From Betaproteobacteria bacterium (GTDB lineage: Bacteria; Pseudomonadota; Gammaproteobacteria; Burkholderiales; SG8-39), in NCBI GenBank assembly GCA_947476535.1, contig CANJRC010000028.1, positions 1 through 36,384 on the forward strand: 36,384 nt of DNA. Direction: 5' to 3'. Below, in pieces: positions 27,640 through 35,124 of this stretch; position 1 is the stretch's first letter; each line of letters starts with the position of its first letter. The notes beneath the pieces were generated by a model. That model saw only the letters and a program-made list of their open reading frames with translations. It made no database searches and was not told the origin of the DNA. The position numbers were made by a program, and so were the translations under genes.

Positions 27640-27783
27640 ATGCTTTCGTCATATTGTCGCAGTTCCCCGCCGTGCCAATGATCTCCGGGTAAGCGCCAGT
27701 TGCCTTGACGCTTACGACCAGTTTCCGTCGGTCCAGCAAACGACGGTGAACGGGGGGAACCCTCCCTCCCCCCGTTCTTTTTT
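27640..27783 (+). ncRNA. Candidate small RNA or structured 3' UTR
   Basis: Three hairpins in succession end in a strong terminator: GTAAGCG/CGCTTAC (27689-27715), CCGTCG/CGACGG (27725-27746) and the terminator stem (27749-27776). A weak promoter-like pair precedes it: TTGCAC at 27615-27620 and TATGCT at 27639-27644, spacer 18. No family was recognised. It may instead be the structured 3' end of the FTR1 message. Confidence 0.35.
27749..27783 (+). terminator. Rho-independent terminator
   Basis: AACGGGGGG (27749-27757) pairs with CCCCCCGTT (27768-27776) over a 10-nt loop, followed by C and seven Ts. It closes the FTR1 unit or the candidate small RNA on the plus strand. Confidence 0.88.
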
Positions 27784-27849
27784 CTAACTGTGCGACGGGG
27801 CCAACCGGCCCCCGCCTTGCCCGTCAAGCGTCCAGCGACGCGGCGTCGC

Positions 27850-27855
27850 TATAAT
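27850..27855 (+). promoter_or_regulatory. Candidate -10 element for ugpB
   Basis: A perfect TATAAT, 75 nt before the ugpB ATG and just after the terminator at 27783, so a promoter is expected here. The -35 region is GC-rich with no good match. No convincing Pho box was found. Confidence 0.45.
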
Positions 27856-27930
27856 CTGCCTGCCGTCGACGAACGACTCCCGGCCACGACCTTCGCATGG
27901 CCAGGGAAATCACCAGAAAAGCGCCCGCCC

Positions 27931-29253
27931 ATGCCAGCCTTCGCGCGTGCATTCCACACTGTCGCCCTCGTCATGGCGCTGGCGGCGTCACCCGGCTCAC
28001 GAGCAGCCACGGAAATCCAGTTCTGGCATGCAATGGATGGCGCGCATGTTGTTGTGCTCTCGCGCCTGGTCGATCGATTCAATGCATCGCAATCCGAAGT
28101 CAAGGTCGTTGCCACCCATCACGGCAGCTACCCGGAAACGCTGAGTGCCGGCCTGGCGACCGCGAAAGCGCGCAAGCCGCCGCACATCCTTCAGGCCGAT
28201 GAGTTGGGTGGTGCAGATCTCGCGGCCAACGCGCTCCTGTTCAAACCGCTCTGGCAGCTTGCTGCGGAAAACGGCGTGCGCTTCGAGCGCGACGAATATT
28301 TCACCCCGGCCGCCTCGCCTTACGCGGATGCCGGGGGACGACTGCTGGCCCTTCCCTTCAACAGTTCGACCCCGGTGCTGTTCCTCAATCGCGAGCTGTT
28401 TCAAAAGGCGGGCCTGGACCCGGACAAGCCGCCGAAAACATGGCCGGACATGCAGGCCATGCTCCTCGAACTGCAAAAGAGCGGCGTGGACTGCCCCTAC
28501 ACGACGGCGGCGCAGGCCTGGATCCACCTGGAGAACATGAGCGCCTGGCACAACCAGCCGGTGGCCAGCCTCAACAACGGTCTGTCCGGTGACAGGCCGG
28601 AGCTGCTGTTCAACAATCGCCTGATGATCCGGCATGTGTCTATTCTGTCCGCCTGGGTCAAGTCCGATCTCTTCCGCCATGCCGGGCAGGCGGACACGGC
28701 TGTCGCGCACTTCGCCAATGGCGAATGCGCTCTGCTCACCGCATCGTCGGCGGCTTACGGGGAGCTCCATGCCACGGGGAAATTCAGCCTCGGCATCGCT
28801 GCGCTGCCGCACTACGACGACCTCCCGAATGCGCCCTACAACACGCTGATCGGTGGCGGCGCACTATGGGTAATGGCGGGCAACCCGCTGCGCGACTACA
28901 AGGCGGTGGCGCGCTTCATGGCGTACATGGGGTCGGCATCCGTCGCCGCCGAATGGCACCAGGCCACGGGCTACGTGCCGATGTCGCGCGCGGCCTACCT
29001 TGCATCCAAGCGCAGTGGATTCTATGAGCGCAACCCCGCGCAGGAGATCGGCGCGTTGCAATTGCGCGGCGCGCATGCGGGAAACTTCGCCAGGGGCGTG
29101 CGCCTGCGGAATTTTGCGCAGATCCGCGCCATTACCGAGGAGGAACTCAACGCCGTGTGGCTGAACGGCAAGGCGCCCAAGGACGCGATGGACGACGCGG
29201 TCGAACGCGGTAATGCGTTGCTGCGACGCCCCCAACCGCCCGTGAAACCCTGA
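27931..29253 (+). CDS. ugpB: Glycerol-3-phosphate/glycerophosphodiester ABC substrate-binding protein
   Basis: A 440-residue periplasmic binding protein. The signal peptide MPAFARAFHTVALVMALAA ends near SRAA. The mature part shows IQFWHAMDGAHVVVLSRLVD and the motif VVATHHGSYPETLSAGLAT typical of UgpB, later LPFNSSTPVLFLNRELFQKA and the C-terminal YVPMSRAAY. ATG 27931 was chosen because the signal peptide starts there. It is followed 25 nt later by ugpQ. The ugpA, ugpE permease and ugpC ATPase genes expected between them are absent from the window, so the transporter is incomplete here. Confidence 0.9.
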   Translation: MPAFARAFHTVALVMALAASPGSRAATEIQFWHAMDGAHVVVLSRLVDRFNASQSEVKVVATHHGSYPETLSAGLATAKARKPPHILQADELGGADLAANALLFKPLWQLAAENGVRFERDEYFTPAASPYADAGGRLLALPFNSSTPVLFLNRELFQKAGLDPDKPPKTWPDMQAMLLELQKSGVDCPYTTAAQAWIHLENMSAWHNQPVASLNNGLSGDRPELLFNNRLMIRHVSILSAWVKSDLFRHAGQADTAVAHFANGECALLTASSAAYGELHATGKFSLGIAALPHYDDLPNAPYNTLIGGGALWVMAGNPLRDYKAVARFMAYMGSASVAAEWHQATGYVPMSRAAYLASKRSGFYERNPAQEIGALQLRGAHAGNFARGVRLRNFAQIRAITEEELNAVWLNGKAPKDAMDDAVERGNALLRRPQPPVKP

Positions 29254-29278
29254 ACATGCGGCGCATGGCGATTCGCAC

Positions 29279-30040
29279 ATGAGCAATCCGGCCAACCGGC
29301 GTTGGCCCTGGCCGCGCGTGATCGCGCATCGCGGCGGCGGAAAATTCGCGCCGGAGAACACCCTGGCCGCATTGCGCAAGGGCCATGAACTGGGATTTCG
29401 CGGCGTCGAGTTCGACGTCATGCTGGCCGCCGATGCGGTACCGGTATTGATCCACGACGAAACCCTCGAGCGCACCACGAGCGGGCGCGGCCATGTCGCC
29501 GCAACGCCAGCTGCAGTGCTCGCCACGTTGGATGCCGGCAGCTGGTTCGATGCCCGTTATCGCGATGAGACTGTTCCACTGTTCGCCGAGGCTGCGCGGC
29601 TGTGCGTGTCCCTGGGCCTGTGGGCAAATATCGAGATCAAGCCGGCCGCAGGGCAAGAAATGGCGACCGGTCGCATCGCGGCCACGATGGCGGCACAGCT
29701 CTGGGCGCAGGCCCCGCCGGCCTTGATGCCGCTGCTGTCCTCATTCAGCGAAACCGCGCTGGCCGCTGCGCGCAGCGCGGCACCGCAGCTGCCACGCGGG
29801 CTGTTGCTGGACGCGGTGCCCAACGACTGGCATGCACGCATGACTAAACTCGATTGCGTCAGCCTCCACTGCAACCAGGCCACGCTCGATGAGCGCACCG
29901 CGCAAGACATCATGGAAGCCGGGTATGGGCTGGCCACGTGGACAGTCAACGACCCTGATGCGGCGCGACGGCTGTTCGCGTGGGGCGTGGATGCCGTGTT
30001 CACCGACCGCCTCGATTTGATCAGACCGGATTTCCGCTAG
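29279..30040 (+). CDS. ugpQ: Glycerophosphodiester phosphodiesterase
   Basis: Cytosolic enzyme that cleaves glycerophosphodiesters to glycerol-3-phosphate and an alcohol; 253 residues. GDPD motifs: VIAHRGGGKFAPENTLAA near the N-terminus (catalytic His, Glu), GVEFDVMLAAD and IHDETLERTTSG (metal and second His), NIEIKP (Glu-Lys), and the C-terminal GLATWTVNDPDAARRLFAWG. It lies 25 nt after ugpB, consistent with an operon; the usual ugpB-A-E-C-Q order is missing the three middle genes. A hairpin-dense segment and a terminator follow. Confidence 0.95.
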   Translation: MSNPANRRWPWPRVIAHRGGGKFAPENTLAALRKGHELGFRGVEFDVMLAADAVPVLIHDETLERTTSGRGHVAATPAAVLATLDAGSWFDARYRDETVPLFAEAARLCVSLGLWANIEIKPAAGQEMATGRIAATMAAQLWAQAPPALMPLLSSFSETALAAARSAAPQLPRGLLLDAVPNDWHARMTKLDCVSLHCNQATLDERTAQDIMEAGYGLATWTVNDPDAARRLFAWGVDAVFTDRLDLIRPDFR

Positions 30041-30054
30041 TGGCTGCCCACAGC

Positions 30055-30193
30055 GCATTGGCTCAATGCATGACCAATGCCACGGATTCACGCCCCTTCG
30101 TACTGAGGGGCGCAGTGGCGTAACTGCGCCCGCAATGGGAAGAACATCCAAGATGTCTCGTCCCGTGAAAAAGCCCGGCAATGCCGGGCTTTT
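30055..30193 (+). ncRNA. Candidate structured RNA after ugpQ
   Basis: Hairpins run almost without a gap: GCATTGG/CCAATGC (30055-30080), CGCCCCT/AGGGGCG (30091-30112), GGCGCAGT/ACTGCGCC (30109-30130, overlapping and competing with the previous one), GGGA-ACATC/GATGT-TCCC (30137-30164), and the terminator (30169-30193). No coding frame is credible. It could be a ugpQ 3' UTR-derived RNA, an independent small RNA or intergenic repeats. No known family was recognised. Confidence 0.35.
30169..30193. terminator. Bidirectional Rho-independent terminator
   Basis: AAAAGCCCGGC (30169-30179) pairs with GCCGGGCTTTT (30183-30193) across a 3-nt loop. The A-run and T-run at the two ends let it serve both ugpQ (plus) and the phosphomannomutase gene (minus), which ends at 30221. 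Confidence 0.88.
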
Positions 30194-30220
30194 CATTTTC
30201 GCCCCCCACGCGACATCGGG

Positions 30221-31597
30221 TCAGAACGGCAATTCGGCTTCCGGCTTCACCGCGAGCAGGACGCGCCGGAACTCGGCCTGGATCTGCTCGAGCCCCGCGG
30301 CATCATCCGCCTCGAAACGCAGCACGATCACCGGCGTCGTGTTGGAGGCGCGCGCCAGGCCGAATCCATGCGGATACTCGACGCGCAGGCCATCGAGCTT
30401 GATCACTTCATCCGCCCCCGGAAAATCCGCCGAGCGCTGCAGCTCGGCAATCAGCCGATGCGGCTCGCCTTCGGCCAGGGCCAGGTGCAACTCGGGCGTG
30501 GAGAGCGCATCGGGCAGTGCCTCGAGCACGCCAGACGGGTCGGCTTCACGCGACAGGATTTCCAAGAGGCGCGCCCCGGCATACTGCCCGTCGTCGAAGC
30601 CGTACCAGCGCTCGCCGAAGAACATGTGCCCGCTCATCTCGCCTGCGAGCGGCGCATGACGCTCCTTCATGCGGCCCTTGATCAGCGAATGCCCGGTCTT
30701 CCACATGCTCGGGATACCGCCATGCTGCCGGACCCACGGCGCGAGCTTGCGCGTGCACTTGACGTCGTAAATTATTTCCGCACCCGGCACGCGCGACAGC
30801 ACGTCCTTGGCAAACAACATCAACTGACGATCAGGGTAGATGATCTTGCCGCTGCGGGTCACCACACCGAGGCGATCACCGTCGCCGTCGAATGCCAGGC
30901 CCAGTTCCAGGTTGCCCTTCTTCACCGCATTCACGAGGTCGACCAGGTTTTCCGGTTGCGACGGGTCCGGATGATGGTTGGGAAATTTGCCATCGACTTC
31001 GCAAAAGAGTTCGGTCACTTCACAGCCCATGCGCCGGTAGAGCGCCCCCGCCGTCGCGCCCGCCACGCCATTGCCGCAATCCACGCCGATGCGCATGGGC
31101 CGGGCGAGCTTCACGTCGGCGAGGATGCGATCGAGATAACTCTCGCGCACATCGGCTCGCTCTAGCCGGCCGGCGCCCGAGGCAAAGTCGCCCGCCTCGA
31201 TGCGCGTGCGCAGGCGCTGGATGTCTTCGCCCGAAAGGGTCGTGCCGCCGAGCACCATCTTCAGCCCGTTGTAGTCGGGCGGATTGTGGCTCCCGGTCAC
31301 CGATACCGCGCTGTGGCATCCCAATTGGTGCGCAGCGAAGTAGGTCATCGGTGTGGCCACCATGCCGATGTCGATCACATCGATGCCGCCCGCGCGCAGG
31401 CCCTCGGCCAGCGCCGCAGCCAGGGACGGCCCGGAAAGGCGCCCGTCGCGCCCCACTGCAATGGCCTTCTGGCCACGCAGCCTCGCCTCTGTCGCCAGCG
31501 AGCGGCCGATGAGCCGCACGCCGTCTTCGGTCAGCGTGCGCCCGACGATGCCGCGGATGTCGTAAGCCTTGAATATTTCTGCAGGGAGATTTTTCAT
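30221..31597 (-). CDS. Phosphomannomutase/phosphoglucomutase
   Basis: Alpha-D-phosphohexomutase supplying mannose-1-P or glucose-1-P for LPS and exopolysaccharide; 458 residues, AlgC/ManB-like. The four domain signatures are present: TGSHNPPDYNGLKM with the phosphoserine, the Mg site FDGDGDRLG, the sugar loop GEMSGHMFFGERWYG, and the phosphate loop RASNTTPVIVLRF. FKAYDIRGIVG near the start is typical. ATG 31597 gives MKNLPAEIFKAYDIRG. It terminates at a bidirectional terminator shared with ugpQ. Confidence 0.94.
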   Translation of the reverse strand: MKNLPAEIFKAYDIRGIVGRTLTEDGVRLIGRSLATEARLRGQKAIAVGRDGRLSGPSLAAALAEGLRAGGIDVIDIGMVATPMTYFAAHQLGCHSAVSVTGSHNPPDYNGLKMVLGGTTLSGEDIQRLRTRIEAGDFASGAGRLERADVRESYLDRILADVKLARPMRIGVDCGNGVAGATAGALYRRMGCEVTELFCEVDGKFPNHHPDPSQPENLVDLVNAVKKGNLELGLAFDGDGDRLGVVTRSGKIIYPDRQLMLFAKDVLSRVPGAEIIYDVKCTRKLAPWVRQHGGIPSMWKTGHSLIKGRMKERHAPLAGEMSGHMFFGERWYGFDDGQYAGARLLEILSREADPSGVLEALPDALSTPELHLALAEGEPHRLIAELQRSADFPGADEVIKLDGLRVEYPHGFGLARASNTTPVIVLRFEADDAAGLEQIQAEFRRVLLAVKPEAELPF

Positions 31598-31698
31598 CGA
31601 TGGCAATCCGTGTTGAGGCCGCATCCGCGGGCGTTCCAGGGACGCCGGATTCTAGCAGGCGCGTGCGGCCTTGAGATGGTCGCCGTATGTATTAGAAG

Positions 31699-31724
31699 CG
31701 GTTGCAAAATCGATTTTGCAACCG
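31699..31724. repeat. Perfect 26-bp palindrome
   Basis: CGGTTGCAAAATC followed directly by its exact reverse complement (31699-31724), in the gap between the YheT-like gene and the phosphomannomutase gene. A second inverted pair adjoins it: GTCCAAT (31724-31730) with ATTGGAC (31763-31769), enclosing GGGG/CCCC (31745-31758). It is a possible terminator for the YheT-like gene on the minus strand, though no T-run follows. Confidence 0.75.
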
Positions 31725-31776
31725 TCCAATGTCGGCGCGCATGCGGGGATGTAGCCCCTCATATTGGACCCGACGA

Positions 31777-32760
31777 TCAGAGTCGACTGATGCCGGTGAA
31801 GTGCTCGAACACGCGCACTGGCAACCAGTCGAGAGAACCCGGGAATCGTCCCGACACGAAGGCCCCGTGCCCGCCCGATGGCGGGAACTCCGCCGTCACG
31901 CAGGCGGGCAGGCGTGAGCAATCGGGCAGCGCCGCGGGCGGCACGAACGGATCGTCCAGCGCGTTGAGGATGAGCGTCGGAACGGCGATGCCGGCGAGCA
32001 CCGGCAGGGCGCTTGCGCGCGTCCAGTAGTCGTCGGTGTCGCGAAAACCGTGCAGGGGCGCAGTCACCGCATTGTCGAAATCACGCAGCGTGCGCGAACG
32101 GCGCATGGCCACCGCGTCGAATGTTCCCGGATGGCGAGCAATCTTCGCGGCGCCCTTCTTCTTCAGCGTGGCAAGGAACATGTACGTATAGAGCCTGTTG
32201 AAGCCGCGTCCCAGCGCGTCGCCCGAAATCATCAGGTCGAGCGGGGCCGATACCGCAGCCGCGGCATCCACCACAGCCAGTGACGCAGGGCCGGCCAGTC
32301 CGAGCCACTTGAGCAGGGCATTGCCGCCCAGGGAGATGCCCACGGTGTAGAGTGCGCCGCTTACGGCGTGCTCGCGTCGCATTCGCCCCAGCACCCAGGC
32401 GATCTCGTCGCTGTCGCCGGAGTGATAGGCGCGCGGCAGCCGGTTGATCTCCCCGGAGCAGCCGCGAAAGTGCGGCAACGCCAGGCGCCACCCGCACGAG
32501 CGCGCGATGCGCGCAAACGACTTGGCGTAGTGGCTGCCGGAGCCGCCTTCCAGCCCATGGAACAACACCACCATCGGCGCGTCCCGAGGGCCGTCCATGA
32601 AATCCACGTCGATGAAGTCCCCATCGGGGGTTTCCCAGCGCTCGCGTCGCAGGGTCGGTGCGGCGATCAGCCGGCCGCGAAGGGCGGCGTAGATCGTGTG
32701 CAGGTGCCGGTTGCGCAACCACCACGGCGCGCGAAACCCGTGACTTGATCGGGACGTCAC
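31777..32760 (-). CDS. YheT-family alpha/beta hydrolase
   Basis: A 327-residue alpha/beta hydrolase. FRAPWWLRNRHLHTIYAAL is the usual N-terminal signature of the YheT group; VVLFHGLEGGSGSHYAK forms the oxyanion region, VGISLGGNALLKWLG holds the nucleophile Ser, LNALDDPFVPP the Asp and SGGHGAFV the His. GTG 32760 was chosen because the signature starts about ten residues later and upstream sequence overlaps the hairpin after the NTF2-like gene; no Shine-Dalgarno is visible. Substrate unknown; YheT-type proteins are thought to be esterases. Confidence 0.88.
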   Translation of the reverse strand: MTSRSSHGFRAPWWLRNRHLHTIYAALRGRLIAAPTLRRERWETPDGDFIDVDFMDGPRDAPMVVLFHGLEGGSGSHYAKSFARIARSCGWRLALPHFRGCSGEINRLPRAYHSGDSDEIAWVLGRMRREHAVSGALYTVGISLGGNALLKWLGLAGPASLAVVDAAAAVSAPLDLMISGDALGRGFNRLYTYMFLATLKKKGAAKIARHPGTFDAVAMRRSRTLRDFDNAVTAPLHGFRDTDDYWTRASALPVLAGIAVPTLILNALDDPFVPPAALPDCSRLPACVTAEFPPSGGHGAFVSGRFPGSLDWLPVRVFEHFTGISRL

Positions 32761-32771
32761 AAGAACAAATT

Positions 32772-32791
32772 CGCGGCGGCCTGCCGCCGCG
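32772..32791 (-). terminator. GC-rich hairpin with weak T-rich tail
   Basis: CGCGGCGGC (32772-32780) pairs with GCCGCCGCG (32783-32791) with only 2 unpaired bases between. On the minus strand it is followed by AATTTGTTCTT, a loose T-rich tail. It lies just after the NTF2-like gene and just before the YheT-like start, so it may act as a terminator or as a leader structure. Confidence 0.45.
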
Positions 32792-32803
32792 GACTGATCC
32801 CAC

Positions 32804-33244
32804 TCAATGCAACACCTTAGGCGCTTCCGGCTCGACTGTGCGCTGCTGCGCCGGGCCCTGGGGCGCTGGTGACGCATGATGCAGGATCATGCGCCAGCCC
32901 TGACCGGTGCGCATGTAGGCGTTGGTCGCGGCCACCGCGACCGCCGGCCGCTGATCGCCCTTGACGGCAATGCTCTCACGCAAAGCGTGCACCACCAGCA
33001 TCATGCCGCTGAGCACCACCAGATTCGATACCTGCACCTGCAACCGGCTGCTGCCGGAAAACAATTCGGCCCAGCTCGCGCGCACGTCGGCATAGCCGCA
33101 ATGGCGCGGACCGCCCGGATGAATGCACACCACGTCCTCATCGTCGGACCACACCTCCATCATGGCATCCACATCACCCGCCTCGAGGGCTTCATAGAAG
33201 GCGGCCTCGACGTCCTGTGCAGTGGGGAAATTGGTCTTTTTCAT
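32804..33244 (-). CDS. NTF2-like / SnoaL-fold protein (SgcJ/EcaC type)
   Basis: A 146-residue small cone-fold protein. AQDVEAAFYEALEAGDVDAM, MEVWSDDEDVVCIHPGG and VRASWAELF are characteristic of the DUF4440/SgcJ type, and GQGWRMILHHAS is the closing strand. Function unknown; such domains can be isomerases, hydrolases or ligand binders. ATG 33244 was chosen because family similarity begins right after it; no clear Shine-Dalgarno is visible and upstream in-frame residues are not family-like. A short Pro/Gln-rich tail (PAPQGPAQQRTVEPEAP) follows the domain. Confidence 0.85.
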   Translation of the reverse strand: MKKTNFPTAQDVEAAFYEALEAGDVDAMMEVWSDDEDVVCIHPGGPRHCGYADVRASWAELFSGSSRLQVQVSNLVVLSGMMLVVHALRESIAVKGDQRPAVAVAATNAYMRTGQGWRMILHHASPAPQGPAQQRTVEPEAPKVLH

Positions 33245-33405
33245 GGGGGGAATGAGGGCGCTCGGGTCATGGCGCTGCCGGTGTAAAGCGCGCACCGATG
33301 ATAGAACAAACAAGCCACCGCCGCCAATGTCAGACCGGAATGGCAATGCAGACTACCTGTCCGGATTGACCAGGCACGGCGGCACCTCGCCGGCCCGCAG
33401 CCGCC

Positions 33406-34671
33406 CTAACTTGACGGAGCCGCCGCTGCCGGCGTGGATACCGCCGGCGCCGGTGCCGGCCTGTGCCGCGGGTGGGGCTGCCAGCCGAGGGTCGCCATCA
33501 GCACCGAAAATCCGACCACGTAGGCCAGTATCACATGCCAACCGCCGCGCACCCAGGCGCCCACCGATTTTGCCTGCGGGTACATGTTCGACAGCGCGAC
33601 ACCGGCCGACGAACCGAACCAGATCATCGAACCGCCGAAGCCCACGGCATAGGCGAGCATGCCCCAGTCGTAGCCGCCCTGCTTGAGTGCGAGCGCGGTG
33701 AGCGGGATGTTGTCGAATACCGCAGAAATGAAACCCAAGCCCAGCGCCGCGCGCCACGACGCCACCGGCAGTTCCTCCACCGGCATCATCGAGGCGATGG
33801 TCACCAGTGACAGCAGGAAGATCGAACCCTTCAATGCCTCGGGCAGCAGGTTCCATTGCGGTTTGCGCACCGGCACGCTGACGAGGATCGCAATCCATAC
33901 CGCCGCACCCAGAAACGGAAAGCTGTCCGCATGCTCGGCAAAGCGGGTGTTGACAACCACGTTGGCCACGATGGCGACGATGAGGATGAAAGCCACCACG
34001 CCGACGCGTCCCCAATCGACACGCGTGCCGGCCGGCGCGTCCTTCATGATGGGCGAGTAGCGCTGCTGCTGGATGGCCGCGGGAATGCCGCACACCACCA
34101 CCGCCACGCCCGCCGCCACGTAGGCATGCAACACGTCGAGCGGATCCACACCGTCGATCCACATCATCGTGGTGGTGGTATCACCCACCACGCTGCCCGA
34201 GCCGCCGGCGTTGGAGGCCGCCACGATGCCGGCGAGGTAGCCGATGTGAACCTTGCCGCGAAACACCGTGTGCGCCATGGCGCCGCCGATCAGTGCCGCA
34301 GCGATGTTATCGAGGAAGGAAGACAGCACGAACACCATCAGCAGCAGCACAAACCCGCCCTTCCAATCGTCGGGCAGGTATTTCGGCAACACGCGCGGCA
34401 CTTCACTGTCCTCGAAGTGCCGGCTCAACAGCGCAAACCCGAGCAACAGGCCGAGCAGGTTGGTCAGGACCACCCATTCATGACCGAGGTGGCCGATCAA
34501 TCCGCCAACTCCCGCGCCTTCGCGAAAACCGGGACCGCTGATCTTGTACAGGGTCACCACCACAAGGCCGGTTAGCGCCACGCGCAGCGTATGGTGGTGG
34601 AACAGCGCCACGCCGAGCAGGGTCAGCGCAAACAAAATGAAGTCCACCGGGATTCCGAATAGGGTCGGCAT
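33406..34671 (-). CDS. NhaD-like Na+/H+ antiporter (ion transporter superfamily)
   Basis: A 421-residue membrane protein with about 11 hydrophobic segments. NAGGSGSVVGDTTTTMMWI and SAVFDNIPLTALAL closely match the two conserved loops of NhaD antiporters, and FLDNIAAALIGGAMAHTVF fits the repeated half. A Pro/Ala-rich C-terminal tail (about 20 residues) is probably cytoplasmic. The ATG has AGGAG about 7 nt upstream. The gene is flanked upstream by a decayed LUD gene fragment. Cation specificity cannot be inferred. Confidence 0.85.
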   Translation of the reverse strand: MPTLFGIPVDFILFALTLLGVALFHHHTLRVALTGLVVVTLYKISGPGFREGAGVGGLIGHLGHEWVVLTNLLGLLLGFALLSRHFEDSEVPRVLPKYLPDDWKGGFVLLLMVFVLSSFLDNIAAALIGGAMAHTVFRGKVHIGYLAGIVAASNAGGSGSVVGDTTTTMMWIDGVDPLDVLHAYVAAGVAVVVCGIPAAIQQQRYSPIMKDAPAGTRVDWGRVGVVAFILIVAIVANVVVNTRFAEHADSFPFLGAAVWIAILVSVPVRKPQWNLLPEALKGSIFLLSLVTIASMMPVEELPVASWRAALGLGFISAVFDNIPLTALALKQGGYDWGMLAYAVGFGGSMIWFGSSAGVALSNMYPQAKSVGAWVRGGWHVILAYVVGFSVLMATLGWQPHPRHRPAPAPAVSTPAAAAPSS

Positions 34672-34706
34672 GGCCTACTCCTGGTTACTGCGCAAGTCCT
34701 GCCGGT

Positions 34707-34821
34707 TCAGTCGCGAACCACCATGATGCGCGCGGCACGACCCGTGCGCGCCGATCACGATGGCCTGCTCGATATCGCCGGCACCCGAGGGCCCTGAGAT
34801 GAAGTTGACAACTCGATTCAG
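34707..34821 (-). pseudogene. C-terminal remnant of a LUD-domain (LutC-like) gene, frameshifted
   Basis: On the minus strand the frame reads NFISGPSGAGDIEQAIVIGA then HGS, matching the C-terminal end of LUD-domain proteins such as LutC of lactate utilisation (family form ISGPSRTADIEQTLVLGAHGP). One base shift later the expected ending appears as RIMVVRD and stop at 34707-34709. A stop codon lies immediately upstream, and no other LUD sequence is present. It sits 36 nt upstream of the NhaD-like gene. The next 20 nt repeat GATTCAG (34815-34821 and 34839-34845). Confidence 0.55.
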
Positions 34822-34841
34822 TCAGTGAGGGAAACCCTGAT

Positions 34842-35000
34842 TCAGCTTAGCGGATTTTTTATCCAGTCAGCAATCACTTTCACCGTTTCTTTTTCGTAGT
34901 TGATGAATCCGTGCCAATGCTTGCCTGCGCATGGGGCACCCTCTGGATCTGAACCACCTGGCAATAGAATCAGGGTTGCCACAGCTTGAGGGTTGGACAT
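34842..35000 (-). pseudogene. Probable 3' fragment of an alpha/beta-hydrolase-like gene
   Basis: A 52-codon frame starting MSNPQAVATLILLPGGSDP and continuing GAPCAGKHWHGFINYEKETV, VKVIADWIKNPLS. The arrangement (strand, PGGS, Cys, H-x-H-GF, amphipathic helix) resembles the C-terminal end of secreted alpha/beta hydrolases, with the His as a catalytic candidate. The frame continues upstream of the ATG for about 18 codons to a stop, without a nucleophile motif or start signal, so a truncated gene is more likely than a small protein. Assignment is tentative. Confidence 0.35.
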
Positions 35001-35062
35001 CACGTCAGCGGGGAGACGCGCTTCTCCACGACCAATGGACTGCCTTCGTCAACAACCCAATG

Positions 35063-35086
35063 AAAAGAGCCGACTCGCGTCGGCTC
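35063..35086 (-). terminator. Rho-independent terminator
   Basis: GAGCCGAC (35067-35074) pairs with GTCGGCTC (35079-35086) over a TCGC loop; read on the minus strand it is followed by TTTT. It lies 39 nt beyond the stop of the secreted Cys-rich protein. Confidence 0.8.
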
Positions 35087-35124
35087 CTTGGGTACTTCGA
35101 TACAACGTTTCTAAACGGGCGTTG

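Noticed and set aside
27640-27665. Possible Pho box upstream of ugpB (GTCATATTGTCGCA)
   Set aside because: The two GTC-containing half-sites are 8 nt apart instead of the 11-nt period of PhoB sites, and a terminator separates them from ugpB.
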